A stretch of 64,000 nucleotides of DNA from positions 1,612,001 through 1,676,000 of the forward strand of contig JAHCVI010000004.1 of the NCBI GenBank assembly GCA_019096155.1, in the 5' to 3' direction. The DNA comes from Staphylotrichum longicolle (taxonomy: Eukaryota; Ascomycota; Sordariomycetes; Sordariales; Chaetomiaceae). Both the position numbers and the translations under genes were made by a program. Below the pieces are notes generated by a model, which saw only the letters and a program-made list of their open reading frames with translations, ran no database searches and was not told the origin of the DNA. Positions within the stretch are counted from its first letter, which is position 1. Each line of letters opens with the position of its first letter. Below are positions 34,401-46,237 of the stretch, piece after piece.

Positions 34401-34974
34401 CACCAATCGTTCGTTGCCCGACTTGTATGCCAAACAGCTCCTCCCGATCGCCCACCCTGTCGACGAAAGTCGGCGCTGAGGCTCTGTGGCATTGGGACGA
34501 ATCAATGCCGCCGGATAGTTGCTACATCAGCGAGTTTTCGATTTGTGATGTCCGAGCCTCGTGCAGCTGGGGTCAGACAGCTGCTGGCTGTCTCGACAGG
34601 TTCTGGTGTGTGAAACCGACTCCCTGCAGGTTTGGACGCGCCCGCTTTGCCCGGCTCAAGCGGGCACGCGGCGCCTTTCTACCACACTTACACAGTACAT
34701 GGTGAGCACTCCGAGCGCTACGACGTTTGCACTTGCCATATTTCAAGGCGACCGACGCCCGTCTTGTTTCTGTCGATCTCTTCCTCTCTCCTCAACCCTC
34801 ATTCCCCACCGCCACCCGCCCTGCCTTTTTGCCCCATCTCAACTATTGCCTTGAGACACCGTCTCTCCTCGGTGTGGGACTCACACGATCCTGGCCCCTT
34901 GCCGATGCTCCCATCGAGGCACAGCAAGGCTGTCTGTCACCTCTGTCAAGCCCTGGGCCCACCCTGAATCACAC
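31413..34974. other. Gene-poor spacer
   Basis: The promoter regions of the flanking divergent genes lie here. Several long frames (for example 31495-32589) have no family signal. An 11-bp tandem repeat occurs at 33025-33068. Confidence 0.5.
33025..33068. repeat. 11-bp tandem repeat, four exact copies
   Basis: The unit CTGCTTGTGGG is repeated four times without mismatch. Confidence 0.95.
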
Positions 34975-34981
34975 ATATAAA
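34975..34981 (+). promoter_or_regulatory. TATA box
   Basis: A TATAAAG-type element lies about 35 bp before the ATG at 35011, implying a very short leader. Confidence 0.4.
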
Positions 34982-35010
34982 GACCCCAGCTCTCCTCCTA
35001 TCCCACCACC

Positions 35011-35739
35011 ATGTCTGTCCGCTCCGGCAGCGCTGGCTCCTCGCGGGGCTCCGGCGACTTCAGGGAGGTTCGCCTCCCAAACAGCAAGGCCGTCAAGGCC
35101 CTCATCTACTTCTGCGGGCGTGACCCGCGGAAGGCAAAGAGCGTCCGCCGCTACTACGACGACGACTTCGACACCCGTAGCACCGGCTCCGGCGGCTCCA
35201 TGTTTTCGTGGTCCAGCGGGACAAGCGGAGTCTACTTGGTCGAGACCACCGCGCCGTACTGGTACTGGGACGAGCCGGCAGATGCGGTCTCGTACACGTC
35301 CTCGAGCAGCAAAAGCCGCAAGCCGTCCAGGCGAGGCCGGTCCTCGCGCCAGTCCCAACGCAGCAGCAACAACAACAACAACAACAACAACCAACCCACA
35401 GGCACCTGGCGGAGGCGCGCGACCGTCGAGGACGACGACGACGAGGACGACAGCAGCAGCGACGACGGCAGCGAGGACTTTGACGACCGAGGCCCCTCCC
35501 CCTATCCCCACCCCAACATGATGCACCCCATGCCCCCGCCGGGCCCGCCTCCGGGCGCCTTCCAGCCCATGTACGGCATGCCGCAGTACCCGCAGCACGC
35601 TACACCGCGTCCCACGCCGTCGAATGGCATGCCGATGCCTCCGCCACCGCCGCCAATGGCGGGCGGCATGCCACCGCCCCCTCCGGGTGGTCACTTTGTG
35701 CCCGGTCGCGGCGGCATCCAGGTGTTTGTGGACGGCTAA
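35011..35739 (+). CDS. Uncharacterised low-complexity protein
   Basis: One exon, 242 residues. An N-terminal segment of about 100 residues looks folded (REVRLPNSKAVKALIYF, SSGTSGVYLVETTAPYWYW). It is followed by a basic Ser-rich part, an Asn run, an acidic Asp/Ser tract and a Pro/Met/Gly-rich tail (PPPGPPPGAFQPMYGMPQ). No signal peptide or membrane span is seen. Strong codon bias, the TATA element just upstream and a clean stop support a real gene. I do not recognise the family; the tail suggests a scaffold or condensate-prone protein, which is inference. Confidence 0.7.
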   Translation: MSVRSGSAGSSRGSGDFREVRLPNSKAVKALIYFCGRDPRKAKSVRRYYDDDFDTRSTGSGGSMFSWSSGTSGVYLVETTAPYWYWDEPADAVSYTSSSSKSRKPSRRGRSSRQSQRSSNNNNNNNNQPTGTWRRRATVEDDDDEDDSSSDDGSEDFDDRGPSPYPHPNMMHPMPPPGPPPGAFQPMYGMPQYPQHATPRPTPSNGMPMPPPPPPMAGGMPPPPPGGHFVPGRGGIQVFVDG

Positions 35740-38410
35740 GGCATTATATTTTTGGTTTTTTTTTTCTGGCGAGGCTTTTGAGAAAGCTTGATGGGTCTCG
35801 ACGGGGCACGGTTTATGATTCGGCGTTACTTGCGGTTCCTCAAATGGGCGTTTTGGTTTGGCGGTGGGAGGCTCTTGTGTAACAACACGGTACCATCACT
35901 GGGCAAAGCTCATCCGGCACAACAGGACGGATCTCATTCTCGGATTTTGGATACCAAGTTTCTTGGTTTTTTTCGGTCTCGTTCTTCCTCCCTCGACGAC
36001 AGGAGGTGCTCTAGCATAATGAGACATGACTTCTCTTGGTGCGGTCAACTCTCGAATGGGTTTGCTATTCCCATCGACTCCTCTTTGAGCTCTCTCTTGG
36101 GCGTCACTCTGCCAAGGATGACTCAAGCAAAGCGGTATACTATTACTGTCGTATATTACCACAACTCGATGCCATAGCTCAAGCGACGAGCCCAGCCTAG
36201 TCGAGGGAGCTCTCACTTCCTTTGTCACACGACATGTAAGTAACCCTAACCCTCATTGAGTCTACACTACTTGCCATTCGATGGTGTGGGTGTCACCAGC
36301 GGCAGATCTGCAGGTTCGATCACGGCGCTTCCGATGGTGGACAGATTGTTCTCACACCACCCCTACCGCAACTCTCAGTTGAGAGTTGTGACGCCGTGAC
36401 GGTGAGTCACCTCACGGGAAGGATGAGAGATGGGCTGTGAAGCAAATGCAGAGTGCACACAACGCATACGGACTGGTTGGTTCACACTCTCCAGTCAGCG
36501 CATACATAAGGCACATACATGCCTGCCTCTCAGAGAGTATTGGTGCGAGGGCGGGGTGCTCGGTCCATACACACATTCCTAACGGTAGGTAAGTACCTAC
36601 CTACACTATGTCGGGCGGGTGCTTTTTTGCGGTCGGTCATCAACAAGGCGGGCAAGGCGGGGTAACGGGTAGGGTTTGATTGTCTGCATCGATCGGTCCC
36701 GGGGCTGCGCCACGGCGAGGCGTCGGCTGCCCCTCGACCCGCGGCGCGCGCCCCGGACGGCGCAGTTCAGATGAGGGAGCCACCCTTTTTCGGACGAACT
36801 ATCTGATGTACGTCAGAGGAAGGAACTTGAGATGTTCTGCAGGTTGCCGGGACAGGCCCGTCCGATTTGTTGGTCTGGTTCATCGGGTTTGAGGGGCGGC
36901 CGCACCGGGGACGGCCGGAGGATCCACAGCGCCGGGCAAGGTGCTCCACAAGGCGGACTGGATTTCATTGTTTGGTTCGCCGTATGGGATGAAAGATCCT
37001 TTAGACATGTAGAGCAAGGGGATCATGAGGGAAAAAAGAGATATGATTGGAAAGGGAGCAGATACTAGGAATAAGAGAGAAGGGAAAGTAAAGCGAACGA
37101 GGGTCTTCACATTGTCTCCACCGGCAGTAGCGAAGGCAGAGCAGTTCAACATCCACAACGAGGGGTGTTACAGTAGTAAACTGCGCTGGTGATTTGCCAC
37201 TTTCCAAGGACCAAGACTTTAACTTGCCCCCTGCCATCTGGCAGAAGGTGACCACCAAAGGTAGCCAAGAGTGCTGCTGCCTGATCAACTCCTTGGTACT
37301 TGCCTAAGGTTGGGGCTTCAGCAACATCATTCCCCAATGAAGAGACATTCTTCAGCAACACCCCGCTTTCAACCGCCGCCCCCACCGTCTTCACCGCTCG
37401 CACCACCTTCGGTCATGGACCTATCTGAGCTTGTTCGACCATGCACACACGCCTTGATTGGCCTAGCTTTCTGACACACACCAGCTTGTGTGCGGCCTAT
37501 GCAGAAAAACACGAGCAAGTCAGTGCTGCCTGAACCCGCTAAAGCTAGGGTAGTCATCGGTTAGCAGGCAGAGCGAGTCTCACCTGTTGTTCCGCTGTTC
37601 CACTGTTCCACTGTCCCGTTCGAGCTCGCCGAGCAGCAACGGGGCAACAGCTCTGTCCTCACTGTTCAGGACTTCACACGACAATGGCCTCCCGTGCACA
37701 AACAAGCAAGCGGCCAATGACGCATTTTGCCATTTTGTGGGGGAGGCTGAGACTTTCCCCTGGTCATCATGCCTGGGTCCTCAATTGCACTTGCGTCAGG
37801 CCGCATCAGGCGTTTTCATTCTGCCCATCCGTAGCCATGTGAATGCATGTGGCTCAGTCAGGGAACCGTACCCCCGGAATTGGCCGTTGATACGGCACTG
37901 TACGGGTATTGTGCAAGCAAGTGTCACCGGGCCTGGCAGGCCGCCCGAACCCCTGGCTGCAGTCATGATCGCCGGGGCCACAAGATGCAGTTGGCCAATG
38001 CCGGCCTGCAGTCCGCCGGGCTGTGTCCATCGACAACACTCTGCAAGCCACACCACCGGCCGTCCTCGGATGCCTCCGTCAAAAGCTTGTTCAAGTGTTG
38101 CTGCCTTCCCGGTGGAGTCAGAGTAGATAAAATGGAGTGCGAGGACGGCTCGTTTGACCAACCAAGGAGGACAACACACGCCTTGCAGCAAGACCATCGA
38201 CGCAGTCAGCAACCCACCATTGATCGGTTTAGTCCTCATCATTCGACTGCGTGACAGCCATAAATACCCAGCGTCCCTCTCCAAAGCCAAAGACCCATAA
38301 AATTTTCCAAGCTGTATCCCTTCTCCGACTCCGTCTACGCAACTCCTCTTCCCTCCGTCTTCGTGCCCCGGTACCACTACTCCATCAACCGATTGCTGGA
38401 AGTTCTCACC
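35740..38410. other. Gene-poor spacer
   Basis: It contains a telomere-type motif at 36240-36253. No gene is supported. Confidence 0.5.
36240..36253. repeat. Interstitial telomere-type motif (TAACCC)2
   Basis: Two tandem units in non-coding DNA. Confidence 0.7.
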
Positions 38411-40881
38411 ATGGACGCCGCGGCCCCCCTTCCGACTGAAGGGGAGGGACTCGCTGCGGGCACTCCCCAGACCCAGCTCCTGGACTTTTTCTTCCCTGGC
38501 TTTTCGGGTAGGTCAAGCCCGGATTGTGCTCTCTTTTACACCGAGCCAAAAACTGACACTGCCTAGTTTTCTCCAGCGCGGTCCAGAAGTACCTTCACAT
38601 CGACCTCAACCTGTACATCCCTCTTGTGCTCTTGTTTGGCGGCTTGACCTTCGCATGGCGCTATTTCAGCGAGTACTTCTCGGGCCTGGCTGAATCGCAC
38701 CTCATGTCCACTGTGTAAGTCGCTTTTTGATGGAGACGACATTGTTGGGAAAGGATACGGCTGACATTTCCCTTCACAGCGACGTGAGGCCAGATGATGA
38801 GATCTACAACATGCTTATGGCCTGGGTAGCCAGCCAGCGCTTCTCCCAGGGTGCCCGCAGGTTCGTGGTGAATACAAACCTGAATAGCGTAAGTGACATT
38901 CCGGGCTACCGATTCCCCATCATGGAAGAACCCATCTCACTGACATTCCCGGCAGCGGTCCTGGTACCTGTGGCGCAGCTTTGACGATGACGACGAGGAC
39001 TCGGATGGCGAAGGGAACGACGACTACCGATCTCGTAAGAAGAAGAAGGCGCTCGCGTACACGCCGACGTTCGGCAGCCACTGGTTTCTGTACAAGGGTC
39101 GTATCCTTATCTTCCGCCGCACCCAAAACTCGACGCAGTCTGCTTTCCTGACTGCCAGCGAGCGCGAGGAGATCTCCATCTCGTGCTTTGGGCGGAACCC
39201 CTGGGTCCTCAAGGAGCTTCTCCACGAGGCAAAGGACGAGTTCATGAAGAGGGACGAGGCCAAGACGCTTATCTACCGCGGCACCACCAAGTCTGGGAGC
39301 TCCGAGCCGCAGTGGCAGCGATGCATGGCCCGCACGTCGCGGCCCTTCTCAACCGTTATCTTGAACGAGAAGGTCAAGCAGGATCTGATCGACGACGTGA
39401 CCGACTATCTCAACCCGGCGACCCGGCGGTGGTACGCCAACCGCGGCATCCCCTACCGGCGCGGATACCTGCTGTACGGCCCGCCAGGCACCGGCAAGTC
39501 CTCGCTCAGCCTTGCGCTGGCCGGTTTCTTCAAGATGCGCATCTACATTGTCAGCCTCAGCTCCGTCACCGCCAACGAGGAGAACCTGGCCTCGCTCTTC
39601 GCCGAGCTCCCGCGCCGCTGCGTCGTCCTGCTCGAGGACATCGACACGGCCGGACTCACCCACACCCGCGACGACGCCAACCAGCCCGACGCCGACAACA
39701 ACAGCGATACCACCACCCCGACCACCCCATCCCGCAAGCCCGGCCAGCCCGGCGCGCCCAACCCGGCCAACACTCCCTCCGGCCGCCTCTCCCTCTCGGG
39801 CCTGCTCAACATCCTCGACGGCGTCGCCTCGCAGGAAGGCCGCGTGCTGATCATGACCACCAACCACCTCGAGAAGCTCGACAAGGCCCTCATCCGTCCC
39901 GGCCGCGTCGACATGACGGTCAAGTTCGACCGCGCCGACACGGGCATGATCAGCGCCATCTTCCGCGCCATCTTCGCGCCCATCGAGGGCGACGACGCGC
40001 CTTCTTCGTCCGCCAAGTCCGCTTCGTCCTCGTCCTCGTCGTCGTCCTCCTCCTCCTCGTCGTCGCGCGCCCTCTTCCAGCTCGAGACCACCCTCAAGGC
40101 CGCGGTCCTCACACCCGAGGAGGAGAAGAAGCGCGCCGCCGAGGCCGCCGAGGCGGCCCGCAAGCGGGAGGCGACGATCGCGCGGGTGGAGGCGCTGGCG
40201 GCGCGGTTCGCGAGCCTGATCCCCGCGCACGAGTTCTCGCCCGCCGAGATCCAGGGGTGGCTGCTCAAGAACAAGCGGGACCCGGAGAAGGCGGTCGAGG
40301 GCGCCGAGGGATGGGTGGCGGCGTCGCGGCAGGAGAAGAAGGAGAAGGAGCTCAAGGAGGCCGAGGAGAAGCGGGCGCGGGAGAAGAAGGAGGCCGAGGA
40401 GAAGGAGGCCGAGGAGAAGAAGGAGAGGGAGGAGAAGGAGAAGGAGAAGGAGAAGGAGGAGGGGAAGAAGGGGAGGAAGGGGGGCAGCAAGGGGAAGAAG
40501 AAGAAGGCCAAGAAGAGCAGCAAGAGGAAGAGCGTGTCGAAGGGGAGCGGGAGCGAGGATGATGGGTCTGCGTCCGCGTCGTCGTCGTCGGAGAGCGAGA
40601 GCGAGAGCGAGAGCGAAAAGGAGCGGGAGAAGGAGAAGCGCAAGAGGAAGAGCAAGCCTGCCGCTGCCGCTGCCGCCGCCGCTCCCTCTCCTCCTGCCCC
40701 TGCCAGCGCTGCCGTCGCCGACGCCCCTGTCGAGCTGAAGGCTGACGACGCGCCGGCGGTCACGGCGGAACCTGCCGTGGCCATCCCGACGATCAAGGTC
40801 GACACGGAGAAGGCCAAAGCGGCCGATGTGGAGGCACACAGGACCCCCGGGGCCGATTCGGGTTACGGGACGCCGGCATGA
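38411..40881 (+). CDS. BCS1-like AAA ATPase with a long charged C-terminal extension
   Basis: Exons 38411-38507, 38567-38714, 38780-38888 and 38956-40881 give 759 residues. A membrane segment (LYIPLVLLFGGLTFAW) near residue 50 and the BCS1 N-domain (GSHWFLYKGRILIFRR) precede the AAA domain: Walker A GPPGTGKSS at about 293-301, Walker B CVVLLEDIDT, sensor MTTNHLEKLDKALIRPGR. Yeast Bcs1 translocates the folded Rieske protein across the inner mitochondrial membrane, but fungi carry several paralogues of unknown role. This one has an extra Asp/Thr/Pro-rich loop of about 50 residues between Walker B and the sensor, a Ser run, and a Lys/Glu-rich tail of some 200 residues, so it is more likely a paralogue than the true Bcs1. 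Confidence 0.88.
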
Positions 40882-42722
40882 GTGGAGTGACGGCCCGGGG
40901 TTCGTGGTGGGCTCAGCCACCGTGTGCCTTGGTTTTATCGGATCATGGTGCGTAATCCACTTGGCGTTGAAGGATTTTGGGGTTTTCTTGTTACCTGCTC
41001 CTTTCAGATGTTTTTTCCAGATTGGCGGGAAATGTTGCATTATTCGGTGTTCGGGCATAGGGAAGTCGTTTTCGCTGCCAGCATAGAGTTTTCGAGAATA
41101 CCAAAGGAAATGCAGCGTGTGCTGCTTGCTTATTGCATACATGTCCTCAGTTGCGTCATCTTGTGTGGTGATGATGAGCATCATCCCAACCTTCCACCGC
41201 TGCATGACAGTGTTGAAGCACATAAGCACAGCTCAATCTGGGCGCAGGATTCCCATCTTCTGCCGTGGCTTCAACGGTTGACCTATGCGTCTCAAGGATC
41301 ACGAGTCTCAGCTGCGCAAGGTGCGTGGTGGTGAGCGCACCTTCCCGGATTGGAAACCGCTGACGAAGCGGTGGGCATCCGGAGTGCAGGTCCGGAGAGT
41401 CGCATGCCAAAACGGCCTGGTTCGGCAGCTTGGATCACTGCACACTGCTCAGCCACACCGACGCCGCGACACCTCCAGGGCTCCGCGAAAGTGCGGGACG
41501 GGATTTGTTCCTGCAGCGCGTTGGGTCACGATGACGAATGGCGTTGGAGAGCTCTTTTCAAGGCTGAGAAGCTTGGTGGGGGCCCCGTTGCACCCTGGAC
41601 CCTAGCGGTACTTGCCCAGGAGGGTTCTCCCGTCGCCACACCTCGCCCCATTTCCCCTTTTTCCAGGTGTTGAAGTTCGGATGTCAGATTTCGGGGTGTA
41701 AAAGTCGTCCAGTGCAACTCTGGCGCCAGTGGTTATCAAGAGGCTTTTTTTGGCCGAGATAAGCTGACCACAATGAAGAAAGTTGAGCAACGCTCCGACA
41801 CACAGAGTCTGCAGCAGGTGCAGGAACCTCGCCCTCAACGGTCGTGTAATGTACATACCGCAACCACCCGCCGATGGCATGTGTCGTGGGACGACCACCT
41901 GGTTCTTCACGCTGGACTTGGCTGTAGACTAACTCGCCTGCTGTGGATATTTGTTTATCAATCTTGCATGAAACCTCCACCCAAGAGATTAGATCCGCGC
42001 GGTTTATTGCACAACGAGGAGAAAAGCCCACCCGGCAGCGGAGACGCACCACTCGAGAGGAGCGACGTGGGCACCGACAGGCACCCTCGCATCCCAGCAT
42101 CGTCTGGGCAGAAAGGCTTGGAAGCTCCCAAGGTACCACTGAGCAGCTGCTTTGCCTGTGCCTTTGCCTTGCCTTTGCCGCTCTCTCCGACATCGTCCAT
42201 GCACTTATGATCACGTCTGGTTCCCGAGCAGCCCACGTAGGTACGTTGTTGGTATTGTTCGGCCCGTGTCGACTATTGTTCCCTGCCACTTGTGTGGCCC
42301 TCTTGAAATTTTCCTATTTGAACCTCCCGCTCCCTCCCCTCTGCCCGTCCTCGGAGTGTTGGTCTTCTTCCCCTCCCACTCGACAAAGAAACCGGATCTG
42401 TCAAAATCGTGGTGCTGACGGCGCAGTTACCCAACCTACCTGCCCTCTTAGGTGCGTCTGCTCACCCCTCCCTGACCCCATCGCGGATGGCATCGACTGC
42501 ATGCTGGGAAAACTGGGGCGCGAGCGGCTTGCGAATCCACAATGGGCTCGAAAACAGCGGTGAATGGCTGTTAAATAACATGGGACGATGCGCTAACTTA
42601 TCTACCCCTCCAAAAGCCAGAGACCCTCCGCTCCTTTTTCCCCGACCGTTTCTTCCACAACAAAACATCCGCCCCTAAATCCTCGACTCCCCAACCCACG
42701 AAGAGCCAATTGCTTGCCCACC
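40882..42722. other. Spacer and erg13 promoter
   Basis: No gene is supported. The last few hundred bases are pyrimidine-rich and should contain the erg13 promoter. Confidence 0.5.
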
Positions 42723-44447
42723 ATGGCGTCCCGTCCCCAGAACATCGGCATCAAGGGCATCGAGCTCTACACTCCCAGCCAGGTGCGTGCGCGCGCGTGA
42801 GCCTCTGCCCTTGGCGCCGGGGCACGCTGCCACCCTTCCCTTTCCCTGTGCCGACATCGCTGACAGCGGCCAACTACTGCAGTATGTGGAGCAATCGGAG
42901 CTCGAGAAGTTCGATGGCGTGAGCGCCGGCAAGTACACGATCGGCTTGGGGCAGACAAAGATGAGCTTCTGCGACGACCTCGAAGGTCAGTAATTTCCCA
43001 CCCCTTTTTTTTGCCATCTGTGTTTTTTTGGCTGTTGGGGTTGCACCTGTCCGCCCCCCGATCCTGGGCTCCCCTGCTGGACCCTGGGTGGCGGTGGGCG
43101 GGTCCACGGCAACCAGTCGTGTGCTCAGGGGCTGATTTTGGGCGCGGGGTACCCCGCCATCTTAGACATCTACTCGATGAGCTTGACGGCTCTGTCCAAG
43201 CTGCTCCAGAAGTACAATGTCGACACAAACTCGATCGGCCGCCTCGAGGTCGGCACCGAGACCATTCTCGACAAGTCCAAGTCGGTCAAGTCCGTGTTGA
43301 TGCAGCTGTTTGGCGACAACACCAACATCGAGGGCGTTGACACAGTGAATGCCTGCTACGGCGGCACCAACGCCGTTTTCAACACCATCAACTGGATCGA
43401 GTCGTCGGCGTGGGATGGTCGCGATGGCATTGTCGTTACTGGCGACATTGCCCTCTACGCCAAGGGCGCTGCCCGGCCCACTGGCGGCGCCGGTTGCGTC
43501 GCCCTCCTGATCGGTCCCGATGCGCCCATCGTTTTTGAGCCTGGTCTCCGCGGCAGCTTCATGCAGCACGCCTACGACTTCTACAAGCCCGACCTCACGA
43601 GCGAGTACCCCTACGTCGACGGCCACTTCTCGCTCACCTGCTACACTCGGGCCCTCGACAGCTCCTACGCTGCTTACTCCAAGCGTGAGAAGCAGATTGC
43701 CAACGGCACCAACGGCGTCAACGGCCACGCCAACGGCAGCGCCGAGCCCGCTGTCCCCAAGACAGCCCTGGACCGCTTTGACTACATGGCTTTCCACTCG
43801 CCCACCTGCAAGCTTGTGCAGAAGTGCTACGGCCGCCTCCTGTATCATGACTACATTGCCGATCCCGAGAACCCGGCCTTCGCTGAGGTCCCCGCAGACA
43901 TCCGCGACATGGACTACGAGAAGTCCTTGACCGACAAGGTGGTTGAGAAGACCTTCATGGCCCTCACCAAGAAGCGCTTCCAGGAGCGCGTCAGCCCAGG
44001 CATCCAGGTCGCCACCAACTGCGGCAACATGTACTGCGCTAGCGTCTGGGGTGGGTTGGCCAGCTTGCTCGCCCACGTCGATGATGCCGCTCTCCAGGGC
44101 AAGAGGGTAGGCCTGTTCAGCTACGGCTCCGGCCTGGCTGCCAGCTTTTTCTCGGTCCGCATCAAGGGCAGCACCCAGAAGATTGCTGACGCCCTGGACA
44201 TCCCGAACAAGCTGGCCTCCCGCCGCCAGGTGCCTCCAGAGACGTACGATGCTGTAGGTTGACCAGAAACATGTATTTTTTTCAGGGATTTACTGACGGT
44301 CCTCTTCAGATGTGCGACCTGCGCAAGAAGGCCCACCTCCAGAAGGGCTATGTCCCCTCGGGTGACGTTTCCACCATCGCGTCTGGCGTGTACTACCTCA
44401 CCAAGGTAGACGACATGTTCAAGCGCGAGTACGCCGTCAAGGAGTAG
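42723..44447 (+). CDS. erg13: Hydroxymethylglutaryl-CoA synthase
   Basis: Exons 42723-42782, 42883-42985, 43166-44253 and 44310-44447 give 462 residues, the normal length. The enzyme condenses acetyl-CoA with acetoacetyl-CoA to HMG-CoA, the committed entry to the mevalonate and sterol pathway. The catalytic triad is visible: Glu-86 in LEVGTET, the acyl-accepting Cys-118 in VNACYGG, and His in HSPTCKLVQK. The third intron's upstream intron (42986-43165) is long at 180 nt; its true acceptor is TTAG at 43162-43165, joining CDDLE to DIYSMSL. A lineage-specific Asn/Gly-rich insert (NGTNGVNGHANG) interrupts the middle. It is probably cytosolic, as no targeting sequence is present. Confidence 0.96.
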
Positions 44448-45431
44448 ACGAGTCGCTGGAGCGTCCATAGACGAGGTCGCGACAGATGACCGGAGCTGGC
44501 GCGGCCCGTTCTTTCCCCCGTTCCTTTCTTGGTTCTGAGGATTCTAATAGATCCGGGTGCATGCATTTTCTGGCACTGCAAAAACGGCAAGCTTACTTCG
44601 GTAGGCGCACGCGAGATACATACACTACATATGGCGGAGTTGCACGGCATTTCTTTTGCCTGCCTTGAGTACCCCTATTTTGCGCTGCAGTTTGGTGGGC
44701 ATGAAGGAAGCCGTTGGTCGGTTAGAGGGATGGGTTTAGCCGTGGTTGTAATGTTTTGGGTCCTTACCGTTCAGCTCCCAGCTGTTCACCTAGAGTAGAT
44801 GTACATAGGTGCTGGGATGCGGCGAGTCGAGACTGACCCTGAGTGGTCAGTCGGGGAATTTCGAGTGGTTGCGTGGGCATAGAGTAATACAGCGGTGTTC
44901 TTTCATCTGGTTGGAGGACTGCATTGGGATGTGTGGCAATGAGACGTGGATGATGCTCATGGCTTACCCTCTGCTTCACCTGAGCTCAACCTGAGTTCTA
45001 AACTGTGCGTGAGCACACCTTGCCACAGTTACACCCTGGCCGTGCTCAGCCATGATATGTACCGCCAACACCTTGCCGTCTACCATGTTCCCATCCTTCC
45101 CTTCTTGCCTTCCCCTCATTCTAGAACTGGCATCACCACTTCCTCCTCTCCGTCCTCCAGCCGTCCACTTTCCCAGTTTTGTCATTTGGATACCATCGTG
45201 TCACCCATCCTCCCTTAGCTCCAGGTTCCAGCTTGCCAACCCCTGCCGTGATTGTAACAGCACTAAAACGCCCGCACGCCTCCGGCCCTTCCCGTCCACC
45301 CATCAACGCTCCCCGAGCACCCCAGTTCCCCTTGCCTTCATCTCCACAATCATCCCCATGGCGTCTCCACCACATGGCATCTCCACCAGCTAATCTCCAG
45401 TTCCGAAGCCTACCCACAACAACCTCTGATT
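44448..45431. other. Spacer
   Basis: It holds the erg13 3' flank and upstream sequence of the tRNA gene. No other gene is supported. Confidence 0.6.
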
Positions 45432-45505
45432 GGTCGAATGGTGTAGTTGGTTATCACGTCAGTCTAACACACTGAAGGTCTCCAGTTCGAGCCTGGATTT
45501 GATCA
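45432..45505 (+). tRNA. tRNA-Val (anticodon AAC)
   Basis: The cloverleaf folds fully: acceptor GGTCGAA/TTTGATC with wobble pairs, D-arm GTGT...TCAC, anticodon stem TCAGT/ACTGA with loop CTAACAC, T-stem TCCAG/CTGGA with TTCGAGC, and discriminator A. The intragenic A box and B box (GGTTCGA-like AGTTCGAGC) are intact. There is no intron. A T-rich run follows at about 45540. Confidence 0.95.
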
Positions 45506-46237
45506 TATGAGTAATACTTTTGCCTGGGCATTGAATACTTTATTTTTTTTTCTTGGCGGGTAGCTTGCGCACCCGCGTTCGCCCACCCGCGTTCGCCCCT
45601 ATGTTGAGGTGACATCCGGCTGAGAGGATCGCGGGGGTTCGGATCTCTGCCGCTGTCTAAGTGAGTGAATGAAATTGAGTCATTGTGGGTGGGAAGGAGG
45701 GCGTTGTGTGAGTCAACTGCTGTATCGAACACTGTCCGCCCTCAGCCTATGTGCGTCGCGAGAAAAGATGCGTCATCTTCAAGGGATGTTTCACGAGCTG
45801 GGGTTTGAGTCAAGCTGCCTGAGCTCCAGCAATTGTGTGCTGTGATTTGCCAATTGCTGGCTTTGTGAGCGGTGGTTGTGAATTGACTCAATTCAGAGCC
45901 TCAAGCGCTGAAGACCCCTGAACGCCGCGACCCACACCCGCGACCAGGGTTAAATGGGCGGTCATGTGAGACGCGGCTGCCTCGCGTCGGCCGCACGCCC
46001 CCCCACCGACGGTTTTTGAAGGCGCGTCTTGCAGGGACAACAGTTGCCTGCACCTGCCACCTACCGACGACAGGCTGCAATCCCTCTTCCTTGGTTTTCT
46101 TTCAATCAACTCGACAGCCGCGAGTTTCAACAGTTCTTGGGTTTCAGTCCCATAAACCACATCCTCTCTGCAAAGCCCGTCTTTCCTTGATGTAAACGCG
46201 TGAATCGCGAGCGCGTCGCAACCCCTTTGTGCTCAGG
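45506..46237. other. Spacer and rtt107 promoter
   Basis: A T-run at about 45540-45550 may be a Pol III terminator or chance. No gene was recognised. Confidence 0.5.

Noticed and set aside
39349..41229. 626-residue open frame on the minus strand
   Set aside because: It is the shadow of the BCS1-like gene; Leu/Arg-rich composition follows from the GC-rich plus-strand codons and there is no family signal.
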